A stretch of DNA of 64,000 nt from Trebouxia sp. TZW2008. Lineage: Eukaryota; Chlorophyta; Trebouxiophyceae; Trebouxiales; Trebouxiaceae. Position 1 is the first letter of the stretch, and every line of letters starts with the position of its first letter. Below the pieces are notes generated by a model that ran no database searches, was not told the DNA's origin, and saw nothing but the letters and a program-made list of their open reading frames with translations. This document shows positions 33,397 to 45,400 of the stretch, piece after piece. The translations under genes were made by a program, and so were the position numbers. The stretch covers positions 159,644 through 223,643 of the forward strand of contig BDIU01000076.1 in NCBI GenBank assembly GCA_002118135.1, in the 5' to 3' direction.

Positions 33397-34336
33397 CGGA
33401 ATCACTGGGCCAGCGGCCTCTTGAGGCCGAGTCAGAGGGTTTGCGTCGCGGACCAGATGCTCGATGTAACCCGATGCATGCAATGTGAGTGCGGAGCAAT
33501 CAAATTGACGGTGCACCTGAGAGCAAGGCTTGTGGTCGCGATGGCGATGGCGCTGCAAACAGTCCGATCAGCGACCTAGGCGCTTTAGGTTTCAATCAAT
33601 CGATCAATCAATACAATTTCAAAAGCTGCAGCCTGCAGTTTGCTGAGCTTGCAGCGCGCTCATGTGCGTGCTCACATCATTAAAAAATCAATTTCTTGGT
33701 GAACTTGGACACGACCCAAAGGCATTTTATTTCGAGCTCTCAGCAAGCAACAGATTGCAAGACAAATCCATTTTGCATAACAAATGTTGCACTGTATAGC
33801 ATTGAAAAGTCGGTGTGGGTTTGGTCCCTACAGAAGCTCAAACAGAGTTGTGTTACGCAGTTTCTGCCATCTCCAGCATGCCTGATTGTACTGCGAGGCT
33901 GTGTAATTGCCAACTGACATTACAACAATTCTCATTTGGATAGTGGCGCGAAACCTCTGAAATTCGAGTTTGTCTTGGCCCTCAAAACGCCAGTGTCGTT
34001 ACGTCAGGAATGATAAGCCCGACACTGACTAAACGAGTGACTGTGGCTGTGAAGCGCAGGAAGCGTTCATTGATGCCTGTAAGCAACACTTGCAAGGCTC
34101 ACGCAAAACCCTATTGCTATTCTGCACAATTCGTGCTTGGATATGCCGCCAATCAAAGGAAAGGTCCCAGGCAATGTCAAAAGACATGATTAAGTTGCTG
34201 CTAGCATGTGTGCCATGTTGACCACGTTGTTGTGCGTCCACAGGGGTCAGCTTGGTACAAAAAGATTGTACATCACCAGAGTATACTTGACGCCCTGAAT
34301 TACCTGGCTAAACACAAGTCAGCTCCTGTCTCCAAA
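33397..34336. other. intergenic: FIST promoter side and 3' side of next gene
   Basis: No supported gene. The minus-strand frame above 33396 is open for ~50 codons but has no ATG, so it is probably 5' untranslated sequence. Confidence 0.4.
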
Positions 34337-35182
34337 TTACCAAACAACAGATTCTTTTCCATCATACTCATGGATCTTGTAATCAACAAGCTCTGGCACT
34401 TCTGCATAACCCAGTGCACAACAAGAACCACTAGCAGCTGCCAGCCCTAAGAGAAGCTGAGGAGAAGGCGACTGACCCATTTCCTCTGCCATTACAGACT
34501 GAGATTCAGATGGGAGCGACCTTTTGCGGAGTGCGGCTGCAATCAGACAGCCGCCTGCAATTCCAGAAACTCTGAAAGCTTCATGCAACGGCCAAGCAAT
34601 TTTGCTGGATTTGACATGCTCTGAAAAGGTACAATCGGAGTCATAACTGAATGGTCCCCCACCGGACACAAAAAGAGACCAGTATTGAGCACCCTCTGTG
34701 TCATAGTAAGCACGTGCTGCATGGACTATGTCTTCAGGCCAGTCCTGCATTTTCTCCAGACACTGCTGGAGATCTGCCTCGTAGCTCATCTTCTCATCAG
34801 CGTCCCTGGGGGAGCGATGACGCTCCCTGAATCGCTGCTTATGAATATGCTGACCAAGTTTCTGGAGATTGAGTCTCTGGCAGAGCTCGATTTCTTGACA
34901 TAGGTGAGGAGATGTGGCACAGAGGTCATGCCCCAGACGCTCAATCGTTTCAAACGCCTTTTCACTGGTCCTTTCTGCTTCCAAGTCGTCACCTTCTCTG
35001 ATCCCGTGCGCGTGCATGAACTCATGACTGAAGCCGAAGCCTCCATATGTCTTGTTGTACAATACGCGTCTCGTTGTTATGGACAGCTTGAGCGAACTTT
35101 CTCGGACGATCTTCTGAATATGCGCTGGCTTCAAGCCAGCTTTTAACCATTGATCGACTTGTCTTACCACTTGAGCCTGCAT
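34337..35182 (-). CDS. intronless conserved-looking protein of unknown function
   Basis: A single uninterrupted 281-codon frame from the ATG at 35182 to TAA at 34337-34339, in a window where nearly all other genes are split. Near the N-terminus is the motif VLYNKTYGGFGFSHEF; I recall a similar YGGF(G)xS motif from uncharacterised proteins of algae and of large DNA viruses of algae, but cannot confirm a family. The middle is charged (ERLGHDLCATSPHLCQEIEL; RERHRSPRDADEKMSYEADL). A Gly/Ala-rich hydrophobic stretch (VSGIAGGCLIAAAL) lies near residue 215. No catalytic motif is visible. Intronless structure could reflect lateral or retro-origin. Confidence 0.75.
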   Translation of the reverse strand: MQAQVVRQVDQWLKAGLKPAHIQKIVRESSLKLSITTRRVLYNKTYGGFGFSHEFMHAHGIREGDDLEAERTSEKAFETIERLGHDLCATSPHLCQEIELCQRLNLQKLGQHIHKQRFRERHRSPRDADEKMSYEADLQQCLEKMQDWPEDIVHAARAYYDTEGAQYWSLFVSGGGPFSYDSDCTFSEHVKSSKIAWPLHEAFRVSGIAGGCLIAAALRKRSLPSESQSVMAEEMGQSPSPQLLLGLAAASGSCCALGYAEVPELVDYKIHEYDGKESVVW

Positions 35183-36111
35183 TGTCAATATCTCTGCCTC
35201 ACGTGAAAGCAGCTGGCAGAGTACAGCGATGGCAGAAATTGTGCACTAAACAAACAGCCTGCTCAGCAGGACGGCTCGAGTGTCACGCGTACGCCGGAAT
35301 GTTGGCGATGCAGCCACACAGCCTTAGCCAGGTCTTAGAAGCATGCGGTCAAAGCGACCGCCGCAGGGTAGCTTCTGTAGCGCTCGCAGCAATGCGTTGA
35401 CTGGAATGTCTCTTTGACCTTATTTGAAACTCAATGGTCACTTGAGCTCATGCCTGAACTCATGCAAATGCAAAACCTGCTTAGATGATGGTGCTCACTG
35501 CGCAGCTCTGTGTGTATGTGTACGTAGGACAGACGCAGCTCACGAAAGCAGTGCTTGAAAGGCTATGCCTGCCTGGCAAAACAGGCCAACTCGCAAGCCT
35601 GCAGGTGCAGGCTTATTTCGCAGTTTACTTGTTTAGTGATCTGGAAGCAGACTCCCATGTACTGCAGACACGCCGAGATCACACATCAAGCATTCGTGAT
35701 TGCGCAATTTGCCAAGGACAACAGTTTCTACGAATGAGTTGAATGCTGGCTTCAGAGGTCAGCCTTGAACAATCTGTTCCTCACAATGCCAGAGCTGTGC
35801 AACATCCCAGGAACTGATTTACTTGAAGTAGTACAGACCAATCAATGCAGTAGATGGGATTGTTGGAGTGTATGCCAATGCAGTACATGAGACTGTTGAG
35901 ATATAGACCAGTGCAATAGAATCTAATGAGAGCATTCAGCACGTTAAGCATTCCACCGCTGCAAGCAACGCTCCACAGCTTCAAAATGAACTTGACTGCT
36001 ATTGTACATGCTTTGTGCCTGCAGATGCTGCTGTTGCAAGCCATGCTGTTCTGTCGCATGATCTCAGGCTGCTGCTTTTGCGCAAAAGTGTGTCTTCAAT
36101 AGTCTCAAGGC
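35183..36111. other. intergenic, no gene seen
   Basis: It lies upstream of the intronless gene and downstream of the oxidoreductase gene. Only short unsupported frames. A T/AGTC-rich duplicated phrase (AATGCAGTA) near 35840-35900 is the only local repeat. Confidence 0.35.
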
Positions 36112-39100
36112 TCAAGCTGCTGCTGGCAAACCCATGTTCTTTCTGGTCATGCCAACCAAAAGATCCCTAGATTTGAGGTATGTTGGCAACCAGCCAGAAA
36201 ACCCCCAGCCAAAAACATCCATCGCGCCATGTTTGCGGCCCAGACTGACAGCAATCATATTGAGGCCATTGTGCCTTTTCCAGACCTTTAACTTAGCTGC
36301 CGCCCCATTGTTGTGCAACAGCTTGATTTGCTCTGCCACTAACTTGCCTTGGTCAATAGCCAAACGGCCTAGCCGGTAATCAGATAGGCTTGTGATGTCA
36401 CCTAGTGCAAACCAGTTTGGATGGCCTGCCACTTGAAGATGATCGTCTACCTGGGAAAACCAAAGGAAGGCCATTAGGCTACATGTCATTGTGCACTAGT
36501 TTGGTCTGCGCTGATAGTGCTTTGCCGTAATTAATCGCTAAGCGCTCTTAGCTGGTCATCAGACAGGCTTGTGAATTCACCCAATGCAAACCAGTTTGGG
36601 TGGCCTGCCACTTAAAGATGATCATCCACCTGAAAAACCAAAGGTATGCCATTAGGCTACACATTGTTGTGCAACAGCTTGATCTGCTCTGATACTAGTT
36701 TACCTTGATCATCTGCATTGCTTCCTGTCCTGAGGAGTGCTGTGTTTGGCTTGCCAGCAATGCAGTAATACCCTTTGTCTGCACCCATGCTGCGATCACA
36801 GCTGCAAGACGTATATCATGTGCCACATGAGGACAGACATACCTTGACGAAACCTCGCTCATCTAGCACATCTGCACTGCTGCCTGTTCTCAGGTATGCT
36901 GTGCTAGGCTTGCGACCAACGCACACAAACTCCTCATCTGCACTCATGCTGTGGTCACAGCTGCAAGACATTTCTTCATATGCCACATAGGGCAGCATAC
37001 CTTCACAAAGCCTCGCTCATCTAGCTGCTGCCTGTTCTAAGGAGTGCTGTGTTACGCTTGCCACCAATGCAGACAGACACTTTGTCTGCATTCATGCTGC
37101 AATCACAGTTGCAAAACATTTCTTCATATGCCACATTAGGGCAGAGGTACCTTGACAAAGCCTCGCTCATCTAGCACGTCTGCACTGCTGCCTGTTCTAA
37201 GGAATGCTGTGTTAGGTTTGCCAGCAACACAGACATACACTTCTTCTGCACTCATGCTGCAGTCACAGCTGCAAGACATGTATCATGTGCCACATGGGGA
37301 CAGACACACCTTGACAAAGCCCCCGCTCATCTAGCACATCTGCACTGCTGCCTGTTCTAAGGAATGCTGTGTTAGGCTTGCCAGCAATATAGACATACAC
37401 TTCTTCTGCACTCATGCTGCAGTCACAGCTGCAAGACATTTCTTCACGTGCCACATGAGGGCAGACATACCTTGACAAAGCCGCGCTCATCTAGCACATC
37501 TGCACTGCTGCCTGTTCTAAGGACTGCTGCGTTGGGCTTGCCACCAATGCACACGTACACCTTATCTGCACTGAATGTTGCGGTCAAAGCTGCAAGACAT
37601 GTACCATGTGCCACAAAAGGGCAGACATACCTTGACAAAGCCCCGCTCATCTAGCACATCTGCACTGCTCCCTGTCCTGAGTACGGTGTAAGCTTGCCAC
37701 CAAAACACACATACACTTCATCTGCACCCATGCTGCGGTCACAGCTGCAAGAGATTTCTTCATGTGCCACAGGAGGGCGGTACCTTGACAAAGCCTTGCT
37801 CACCTAGCACATCTGCGCTGCTGCCTGTTCTAAGGAATCCTGTGTTAGGCTTGCCACCAATGCAGACAGACGCTTTGCCTGCACTCATGCTGCGGTCACA
37901 GCTGCAAGACAGATGTCACGTTACACAGGAGGGCGGACGTACCTTGACAAAGCCTTGCTCACCTAGCACATCTGCGCTGCTGCCTGTTCTAAGAATTGCT
38001 GTGTTAGGCTTGCCACCAATGCACACCCAAGCCTTGTCTGCACTCATGCTGTGGTCACAGCCACAAGACATGTGTCATGCGCCACATGAGGGCGGACGTA
38101 CCTTGACGAAACCTTGCGAATTTAGCACATCTGCGCTGCTGCCTGTTCTAAGGAATGCTGTGTTGTGCTTGCCACCAATGCACAAATACACTTTGTCTGC
38201 ACTGATGTTGCGGTCACAGCTGCAAGACAACTTTTTTCATATGTCACATGAGGGCAGACATACTTTGACAAAGCCTCGCTCATCTAGCACGTCTGCGCTG
38301 CTGCCTGTTCTCAGGAATGCTGTGTTAGGCTTGCCACCAATGCAGACATACACCTTGTCTGCACTGATGCTGCGGCCGCTGGTGCTTAGCCTGTACTGCT
38401 TGTCACCGACTTCCTGTGCTTTCTCACCCAAGATGACCTGCAATACATCTACTGAATTGAGCCAAGCAAGACTTGAATTATTCTGCAACTTATGGGGCCT
38501 AGCTTGCTTTGCCTGTCAGCAACCTCCTGTGCTTTCTCGCCCAAGCTGACCTGCAATGCAGGAAGTAAGTTCAGCCAAGCATAACATGGACAAGACTTGT
38601 TATAGCTTAGCTTGTATCGCCTGTCACCCAGCTCCTGCGCCTTTTCACCCTGTACCACCTGTCATGCATCGGGCTGTTTGAGTCAAATCCGTCATGGGAC
38701 TGGCCAAGGCAAGCAAGTTGAGGGGACATGCTTTACAGAAGGTCATTTCAGCCAAAAGCCTTACGCGTGTGCATATGCTTGGAGGAATATAGGTGATGCT
38801 GCACTTGTTAGGGCTTACTCTGTACTGCGTGTCGCCAACCTGCTGTGCACTCTCACCTCAGCCAACGTACAGAGGCATACAAGTGCATGACAGCCATGAG
38901 CGTCTAGTGTGAACAGTGGCGTACAGTCACTGCTCAATGTAAGGACATGTGACTCAAGAGCATTGTCATTGTGAGGAAAAAGCAGGTGACAATCAATATT
39001 CCCCTTTCACTGTAATTATGCTTCTCAGACAGAATATTCTATGTAAGGACACCTTGCTTGGTAGGCACTTCAGCTGCAGACAGCTTCAGATCTACTGAAG

Positions 39101-40815
39101 ATGGAGCATTCGCTGAGGCGTGTGTCAATTGCAATCCATGTCACAGAATAAACAAAGAATTCAGCTGGTACAGAGGGATTACTGTACCTCCACTTTCAAG
39201 CCTGTAAGTATGTTGAGAATCTGGCGACTGAGCCGTTCTGAGTAGCCAGGCACAAGCTGCTTGTTGGATTGAACCACTGTCACATGCTTTTCTGGGTAGG
39301 CTTCGGCAATCTCAGCTGCAAACATATTAGCTTGTTCAGTATATCGACATCGGTATTGGGCCACTGCCATGTGCGTTCCAAGCAAGGCTTCATCTCAGTT
39401 ACAATGACATCATCAGCTCATTCAGTACAATAACCCTTGATAGAAGGCAGGGCTGATTCTGAGCATGAAAGTAAGGGCGTCTAACATGCATCTGTCAGAT
39501 GCCAGACAAGATGATGTCGTGCCTGATGCACAGAGTGCGCCCAGCGTCGGCAAGTAGATCAGCAGCAGTAGGCAGTAGCATTGAGGCAACAATGATGAAG
39601 CTTGATGAAGCTTGATATAGTCGTTTACAGCGATCAGCATATCTTGCGATAGGTGGCTGCTGAACAATCAGTGACCACAGAACTTGCCTGCAAGCTCAAC
39701 ACCGACAGCACCACCTCCGACAATCAACACAGTCTGGGCTGCCTTCAACTCCTGACTGTGCGCCTGCAGTGAAGTAGTCTCTCCATACAAGGACACACAA
39801 TTCAAGGCGGTCCGTGTCATCAGGACAGACTTGTGCATCAGTCGTAGAGAGATCTACTTACACACACAAAAGCAACATGACGCAGAAGCCTCTGCAGGTA
39901 CATACAGGTGGTTACACAGTGATTTCTCCTTGTGAAAAGATGAGGTTTGCATAGCTGGCAGTGACAGACGATCCATACCTACCATGCTGCAGCAAGAGCT
40001 TGAAACGCATGCAAACATGGTGTAACCAAGTAGTGCACCTGCTGATGACATCCTTGTTATGATGCTCAAAACCAGCCGGCCTGCCCTGATGAGACCTGGG
40101 CCACACATAGCTAGCCTTCTGCTGATATGTATCGCAATTTGCCTTTTTCTAACATTGCTGTCACTGCTATATGCAGTAACATCACTGTTGTTGTGCTCAC
40201 TACCTGCTGATGAAGCTTGCGATCCACAAGGGCAGCCTCTGTTCCTGAGTTGACAGGATCTGTCCACGTAGATCCGCTTGCCAGCACAAGGTAGTCGTAT
40301 GCCACTGAATTCCCATTGTCCAAGCGCACCTCAGATGCAGTGACAGAAGCTGCAGCTGCATGCACCACCCTTCCCACATTTGGCACATCCTGCTTGGCAT
40401 TGCAAAGACATAAGTCACCTTCTCAGTATGCCCTGTCTGCCTGCTAGTGCTTGCCCTGCCGACGCGTTGTTTGAGCAGTTCGCCATTCTTTTACGACGCT
40501 ACACGTGTGAACAACAGCACTAGCGCACACAGCTAATTTGCAGTCAGGACACAGCAAGAGCACCATTGTCGGGTTGGCGGCAGAGAGTCCACCTGCAGAA
40601 CGGAAAAGGCAACGTCGGCTGATTACCTGTAGCGGGAGAGTCGTGTCATTGAGCAAATCTGGATCGACCGGAATCCTGACGTTGGACCACGGGATTTCGA
40701 AGTAATCCCTTCGATCTATCACAGTCACATCTGCAGACCTAGACTTCACCAGTTGCTGCGCAGCAGACGTGCCCCCCGCCCCTCCACCAACAATGACCAC
40801 CCTAGGCAGGGACAT
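36112..40815 (-). CDS. FSP1/AIFM2-like NAD(P)H oxidoreductase
   Basis: Six exons: 40627-40815, 40204-40389, 39688-39763, 39188-39315, 38264-38437, 36112-36450 (363 aa; animal AIFM2/FSP1 is about 373). The FAD dinucleotide fold VVIVGGGAGG is at residues 6-15; YDYLVLASGST precedes the second Rossmann motif VLIVGGGAVGVELA (about 138-151). Then come CIGGKPNTAFL, VLDERGFVK and the FAD-contact region FALGDITSL. The C-terminus (DVFGWGFSGWLPTYLKSRDL) is typical of this branch. The family reduces quinones such as ubiquinone or vitamin K at membranes and suppresses lipid peroxidation; the substrate here is inferred. Intron 3 has a GC donor (GCAAGT after base 39688). Intron 5 holds a ten-copy exon array. 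Confidence 0.93.
36555..36705 (-). repeat. pseudo-copy of oxidoreductase exon 6 acceptor junction
   Basis: A copy (36560-36635) repeats ~70 bases of exon 6 start (LGDITSL region) plus its upstream intron sequence. A fragment near 36655-36705 repeats more of the exon (EQIKLLHNN region). Both lie in intron 5, just upstream of the real exon. Confidence 0.85.
36718..38235 (-). repeat. ten-copy pseudo-exon array derived from oxidoreductase exon 5
   Basis: About ten tandem units follow real exon 5 (38264-38437) inside intron 5. Shared coding-end positions lie near 38140, 37981, 37823, 37668, 37511, 37350, 37189, 37028, 36882 and 36723, a spacing of about 145-160 bases. Each unit has ~100 bases of the exon 3' end (CIGGKPNTAFLRTGSSADVL-like), usually with a GTAT/GTGT donor, and often a TTGCAG-type site on its 5' side. 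Several frames are still open, so individual units resemble complete cassette exons. Confidence 0.95.
38488..38875 (-). repeat. three pseudo-copies of exon 5 acceptor junction
   Basis: Copies near 38500-38565, 38605-38665 and 38805-38865 repeat the acceptor and first ~50 bases of exon 5 (coding like GEKAQEVGDKQYRL). They sit in intron 4, upstream of the real exon start at 38437. Confidence 0.9.
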
Positions 40816-42421
40816 ATTGCCAGAAGGTCCTATTGTGACGGAAAAAGCTGTGCGAAGCGGCAGTGGGTGTCGGAAAGTCAAACATCACACTGCGTTGACG
40901 TGATGCTGCGACTGCTATGACGTAACAGAGCACTTATTAAGGAAAGCGGCAACTGCAAGAAGACACAAGATGTCATAGCGAGTCGTGCGGGTTCGCTGCG
41001 GTCGGCGATACACTCAAGCTGCGCAGAAATCAGATGCTCAAGGCTGTACAAGGCTGTGCTTAGCTTCTTTGCTTGCCAACAAAAGCACTTTCAGATCACT
41101 CTGCTCTCACCGTTTGTGACAGACGCAATCCTAGGAGCATATACATGAGCCCAGGCACGTTTTGCGCCAGCGCTTTTGCACATCAGTAATTCAGTTTCCG
41201 TCGCCCTTGACTTTAGGCCAAAACGTGACTGTGTCTGTGTTGTCATAGTTTACTCAGATAAGTGGTGAGTTATATGAGCAAGCCTATCACTCTATGCATC
41301 TCAAAGTATTATGGATCAGGCAGCAATATCAGGAGGCTCAATGGTCAGCACAGTTGCTGCAATTGCACTGCAACCATCCAGGCGAACATGCAACAGCAGT
41401 TGTGTCCCATTTGCTGCCAGCATGCAGCTGTCCAGACCGGTTGCACACATTAGCACACATGGATGAATGCCTGTGCTCGTATGCATCGCTCAAGCTTTGC
41501 CAATGTTCAATGGAAGCAGATGACGCTGGCATTGCTTGTCGTCAGTTGAAGTCATACCTGATGTTGCTGAGCCCTCCTGACCATTACTAGCTCTGGAGCT
41601 CAACACCACGAATGCTGCCCACTTCGCTCTTTAGATGTGAAAGTTGGCTTGTATGAACTGTTGCCCTGCATGCTCAGAGAATGAACTGCAGTAAGAAAGC
41701 AGTGTTGTTGGCAACAGCAGACGTTTCGGTCATCCTTGCATGCACTGTTTGTGACAGCTTGAGGCAACTGCAAAATCATATCCCGATGCCAAAAATCAAA
41801 ACAGTTCCAGGCCAGTGTGCATTGATTGTAAGCATGCAGGCGGGCTGTGTTGTAACTGCATAGGCTGCACATCAGGTAAATTGCTGTCGTCATGGGCAGC
41901 TGGCGATGACACCAGGCCAAGCATTGCTGCACATGCAACAGATCAACGACCAGGGGCTGTGCTGATTTGACTTGCACAGCAGCAACTCCTCAGCTCATAG
42001 CCCGCTACCGTCCAAAAAGCATTAATTGCCACTGGATGTCAGGTCAAATCTTGTAAGCCTTGAAAAACTTCAGGAAGGCTGCAGCGCTGCACTGTGTCTG
42101 GCTGAACCTTGTCTTCCATCCCTTGTTGTTAGCCAGTCCCTCTCTTGCACACGTTGCCTCTTCTGCATGCCTGGACAGCCTTGCTTTCTTTTTTTTTTGT
42201 TTCAGCCTTGCTGCATGCAAAGGATCTGAAAGCCATGGGCTTATGGACGAACTTGCATGACACGCTACATGCTCATCTCACTCAAGGCAAAAGCGCTCGC
42301 GCATGATAAGCTGTTGCTAGGACTGCTAGCCTAATGCCGATCTGAATGTCAGCGAAGGGGCTGCTCTTGGCGATGCATCAAGCGGAGTGCTGCTAGGGAC
42401 TTGCTGCACGCCACTGAAGCC
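40816..42421. promoter_or_regulatory. divergent intergenic region, probable promoters of both flanking genes
   Basis: This separates the starts of the minus-strand oxidoreductase and plus-strand coiled-coil genes. Extra 5' exons of the latter may lie near 42230-42421, where the frame stays open upstream of the chosen ATG. No clear promoter motif. Confidence 0.4.
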
Positions 42422-45400
42422 ATGCTGGCTGACCTTGCCAAGTCCAGTGAGCCTGGCCGGTTCCCCTCCCATAAGAAGCCACTCATGCGGGTAGCACAGG
42501 AGCTGAAAGATCGGCTGCGCTTCACGTAGGCTGTGCGATGAAGCAGCGTGATGTTCAGGAGCTGCACGCTTGGCAGTCAAAGCAGACTCTTCCAGCTCGA
42601 ATCAAAACTGTCTTGCAGTCAGCTGTATGGAGAGAGCCAACCCCAGGACATTAACACTTCACAGAGCCGACGCGTGTTTGGACCAAGTGCTCCAATTGCT
42701 CAAGAATTGCAAGACCGTTTCAACTTCAGGTGCGTATTAGCTTGCTGTGCCATGAGTTCTGGCCCCATCCCATTGTTGTGGTACCATCACAGTCATGTGT
42801 AGCAGCTCAGATGGAGCATGCTCACAGCTTGGCTGATTGAGTTGTCTGTCTGCTTGCAGCAAACTGTACAGCAGTGTCCACCAAGGCTGCCAACTTGAAG
42901 ACAAGCGTGCGCTCGAGCCTCCCAACTTCAAGTAAGCTTTCTTTGCCCTTGCTTTTGCTGGCTATCCATGCATTTGTGCAAGATACATGGATCAAGTTTA
43001 GCATCTGCAGAATCAGCTGTTCGTGTTCAGACTTGCTTTAACCATCTGCTGAGCATCGCTGGGTGTCAATTTTGAGTCTTTACTGTGATTGCAGTGCAGG
43101 AAGTGTTGTGCAAAGCCAGATCAAATTTGATGCATTACCTGCATGTCTCTGTTGTCTAGCAGAAACATCTCCACGTTCAAGACTGCACAAGGCATCTGGT
43201 CTGCTGGGTTTAGTCTTTACTACTCTTTAGTCTGACTCATAACAGTCACTCAGGCATGAGAGCATCTGCAACACCACTCTTTGCTGTGTTTGCAGTGCAT
43301 CAAGCAACATGCAAAGCCTGAGTTGAGTACAGAATCTGCTCTGCTGTGTTTGCAGTGCAGCAAGCAATGTACAAAGCCTGAATCAGGTCCAGGATCTGCA
43401 GGATCAGCTGCATCAAGCCAGGCAGGTGATTAGTCACCTGGCGTCTCAAGTGGACCACTACCAGGATCTGCACAAGCAGCTGGCGGGTGAGGGCCTGCCC
43501 CGTTCTGCCCCTGCTTGGCCCTGCTCTGCTGTGTTTACAGGAAATCTGCCCTTTCTTTTGTATATTTGCTCATCATGTTCTTCGCTGCAAGCAGCTTGAC
43601 CGCAAGTCATGAGCAGACAGCGACCTATTATTTTTGTCTGTATGGAAAGTCTGTCCTTTCCCATTTGACTTTTCCCCATTGTCTTCACCACCGTAAATCT
43701 TGCCTTGCAGGCAAGTTGACTGCTGGTCATGAGCGAGCAACAAGCCTGCAGTGCACAGCCCGGCTTTACCATCAAGCATTGTAAACATAGTCCTGTGTTA
43801 CCAATTGATCCCGTTTCTGCAACGCTTTACCTGGTCTTGCAGCAGTGCAGGCAGATTGACCTTCAGTCATGAGGAAGCAGCGAGCTTCAACTTCCTACTT
43901 TCTGTAGCTCTTCTTTTCCCCTTGTTTCCCCACTTTCTCACTATCTTTGCTGTTGTGTGCGGTTGCAGGCAAATTGACTACCAGTCATGAGCAAGCAACA
44001 AGCCTGCAATGCACAGCTCGGCTTTACCACCAAGCCATGGACGAATGCCAACGGCTGCAATCAGAGAACATTGCCCTGAGACAGATGCTGCAAAATGCCC
44101 TGGACGACGGCCCTGGGGCTGAGGGCAACGGCCCCAGGGGCAGGGCCAGAAGCAACAGCAGGGGGCGTAAGGAGCTGACTCAGTCAGCGGGGAGGGCTGA
44201 TTCAGTGGTCAAAGCTGGTTTGAGCTTTGTGGCTGAGAAGCGCAAGTCGCAAGGCAGATCAGTTTCTCCTCCTTTGAGCAGGTTGGACAATGTCACCTTG
44301 TGTAAAACACCATATTTAACACCATATGTGTCATGTTAATATGCAATACTTAATTACACAGTACACGGCATTTGAGAGTATAATTCACTGAAATGCAGTG
44401 CAAGTTGTGAAATATGCAATGCGCTGGCGCAAGTTCGTCATATGCAAGGCAGATCAGTTTCTCCACCTTTGAGCAGGTTGGGCAAAGTTCGTCTTGAACT
44501 TCCAGTGTCACACAGGCATCATAATCGACATAATTTGCCATTCATGCATTGCATACCATATGCTTGATAGGAGTCGATTTTTCTCCTCAAACATGCCCAT
44601 GGGTTGCATGTTGTGTGCTTGAAAGTATGTACCCTTGTTCTCTCAAAAGTGTACTTGCACTCAGCAATTGTATTGACCTGACTCGCAAGCTGGTGGAGAC
44701 TGCTGAAGGGATTATGACCTTGGAATATGAAAGTGCCCTTGTCAACTCAAGCAGCCCTAAGATGATGATCAGTCATCGTCATTCATCAACAAGATGACCA
44801 CCGATCTTGTTTATGGTTGTGAAATTGTTTTCTGAATGGCACTCGGCTAAACTCTGTAACCACTGACTTTGTCCTTTTTCTAAGACTGTTCCCTGACTGG
44901 CACTTGGCATAAGACTGTCACCCTGAGTTTGGCCTTTGTTTTGCGTATTTGCAGCTTTGTGCGGACTGGTGGGGGCTATATGCCGTTGGAGTATGAAACT
45001 GCCCTTGTCAGCTGCAACAGCCCTCAGGATGCAGAGTCCCTAAGAGAAGACGAGCCCAGTCAGCCTAAGACTCAGCGGCTTGGGCACCATCACAGAGTCA
45101 CTGTGAAGCCAGGTCTGCAATTACGGCTGAAATGTATTGACCATGCCATGTTGCGTCCATACATGGGCTGTCTAGGAATATCGCATGTATTAATACTATG
45201 TATGCCAGGTGGTGATTCTATGCTGCAGTCGTAGGCCATGGTCTGCCAGAAAGACAACATCTACATCTCAGAAACCTTGAAAACCATGCAAAAAGACCAT
45301 ATCTCATTTTCTAAGCATGGAAAGGAGACTTGGTGCAGGAGGTTTTCGCTGCTTTTGCAGGTGCGTGGGTGCCAAGCGAGATGGTAGAAGTGGTGACAAG

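Noticed and set aside
36775..38549. Plus-strand ORFs up to 261 codons
   Set aside because: Antisense shadows of the repeated oxidoreductase exon units; repetition keeps the reverse frame open.
42551..42729. ATG at 42551 as the start of the coiled-coil gene
   Set aside because: The frame is open, but the exon at 42422-42525 joins in phase to the acceptor at 42618 and carries a matching AQELKDRLRF motif.
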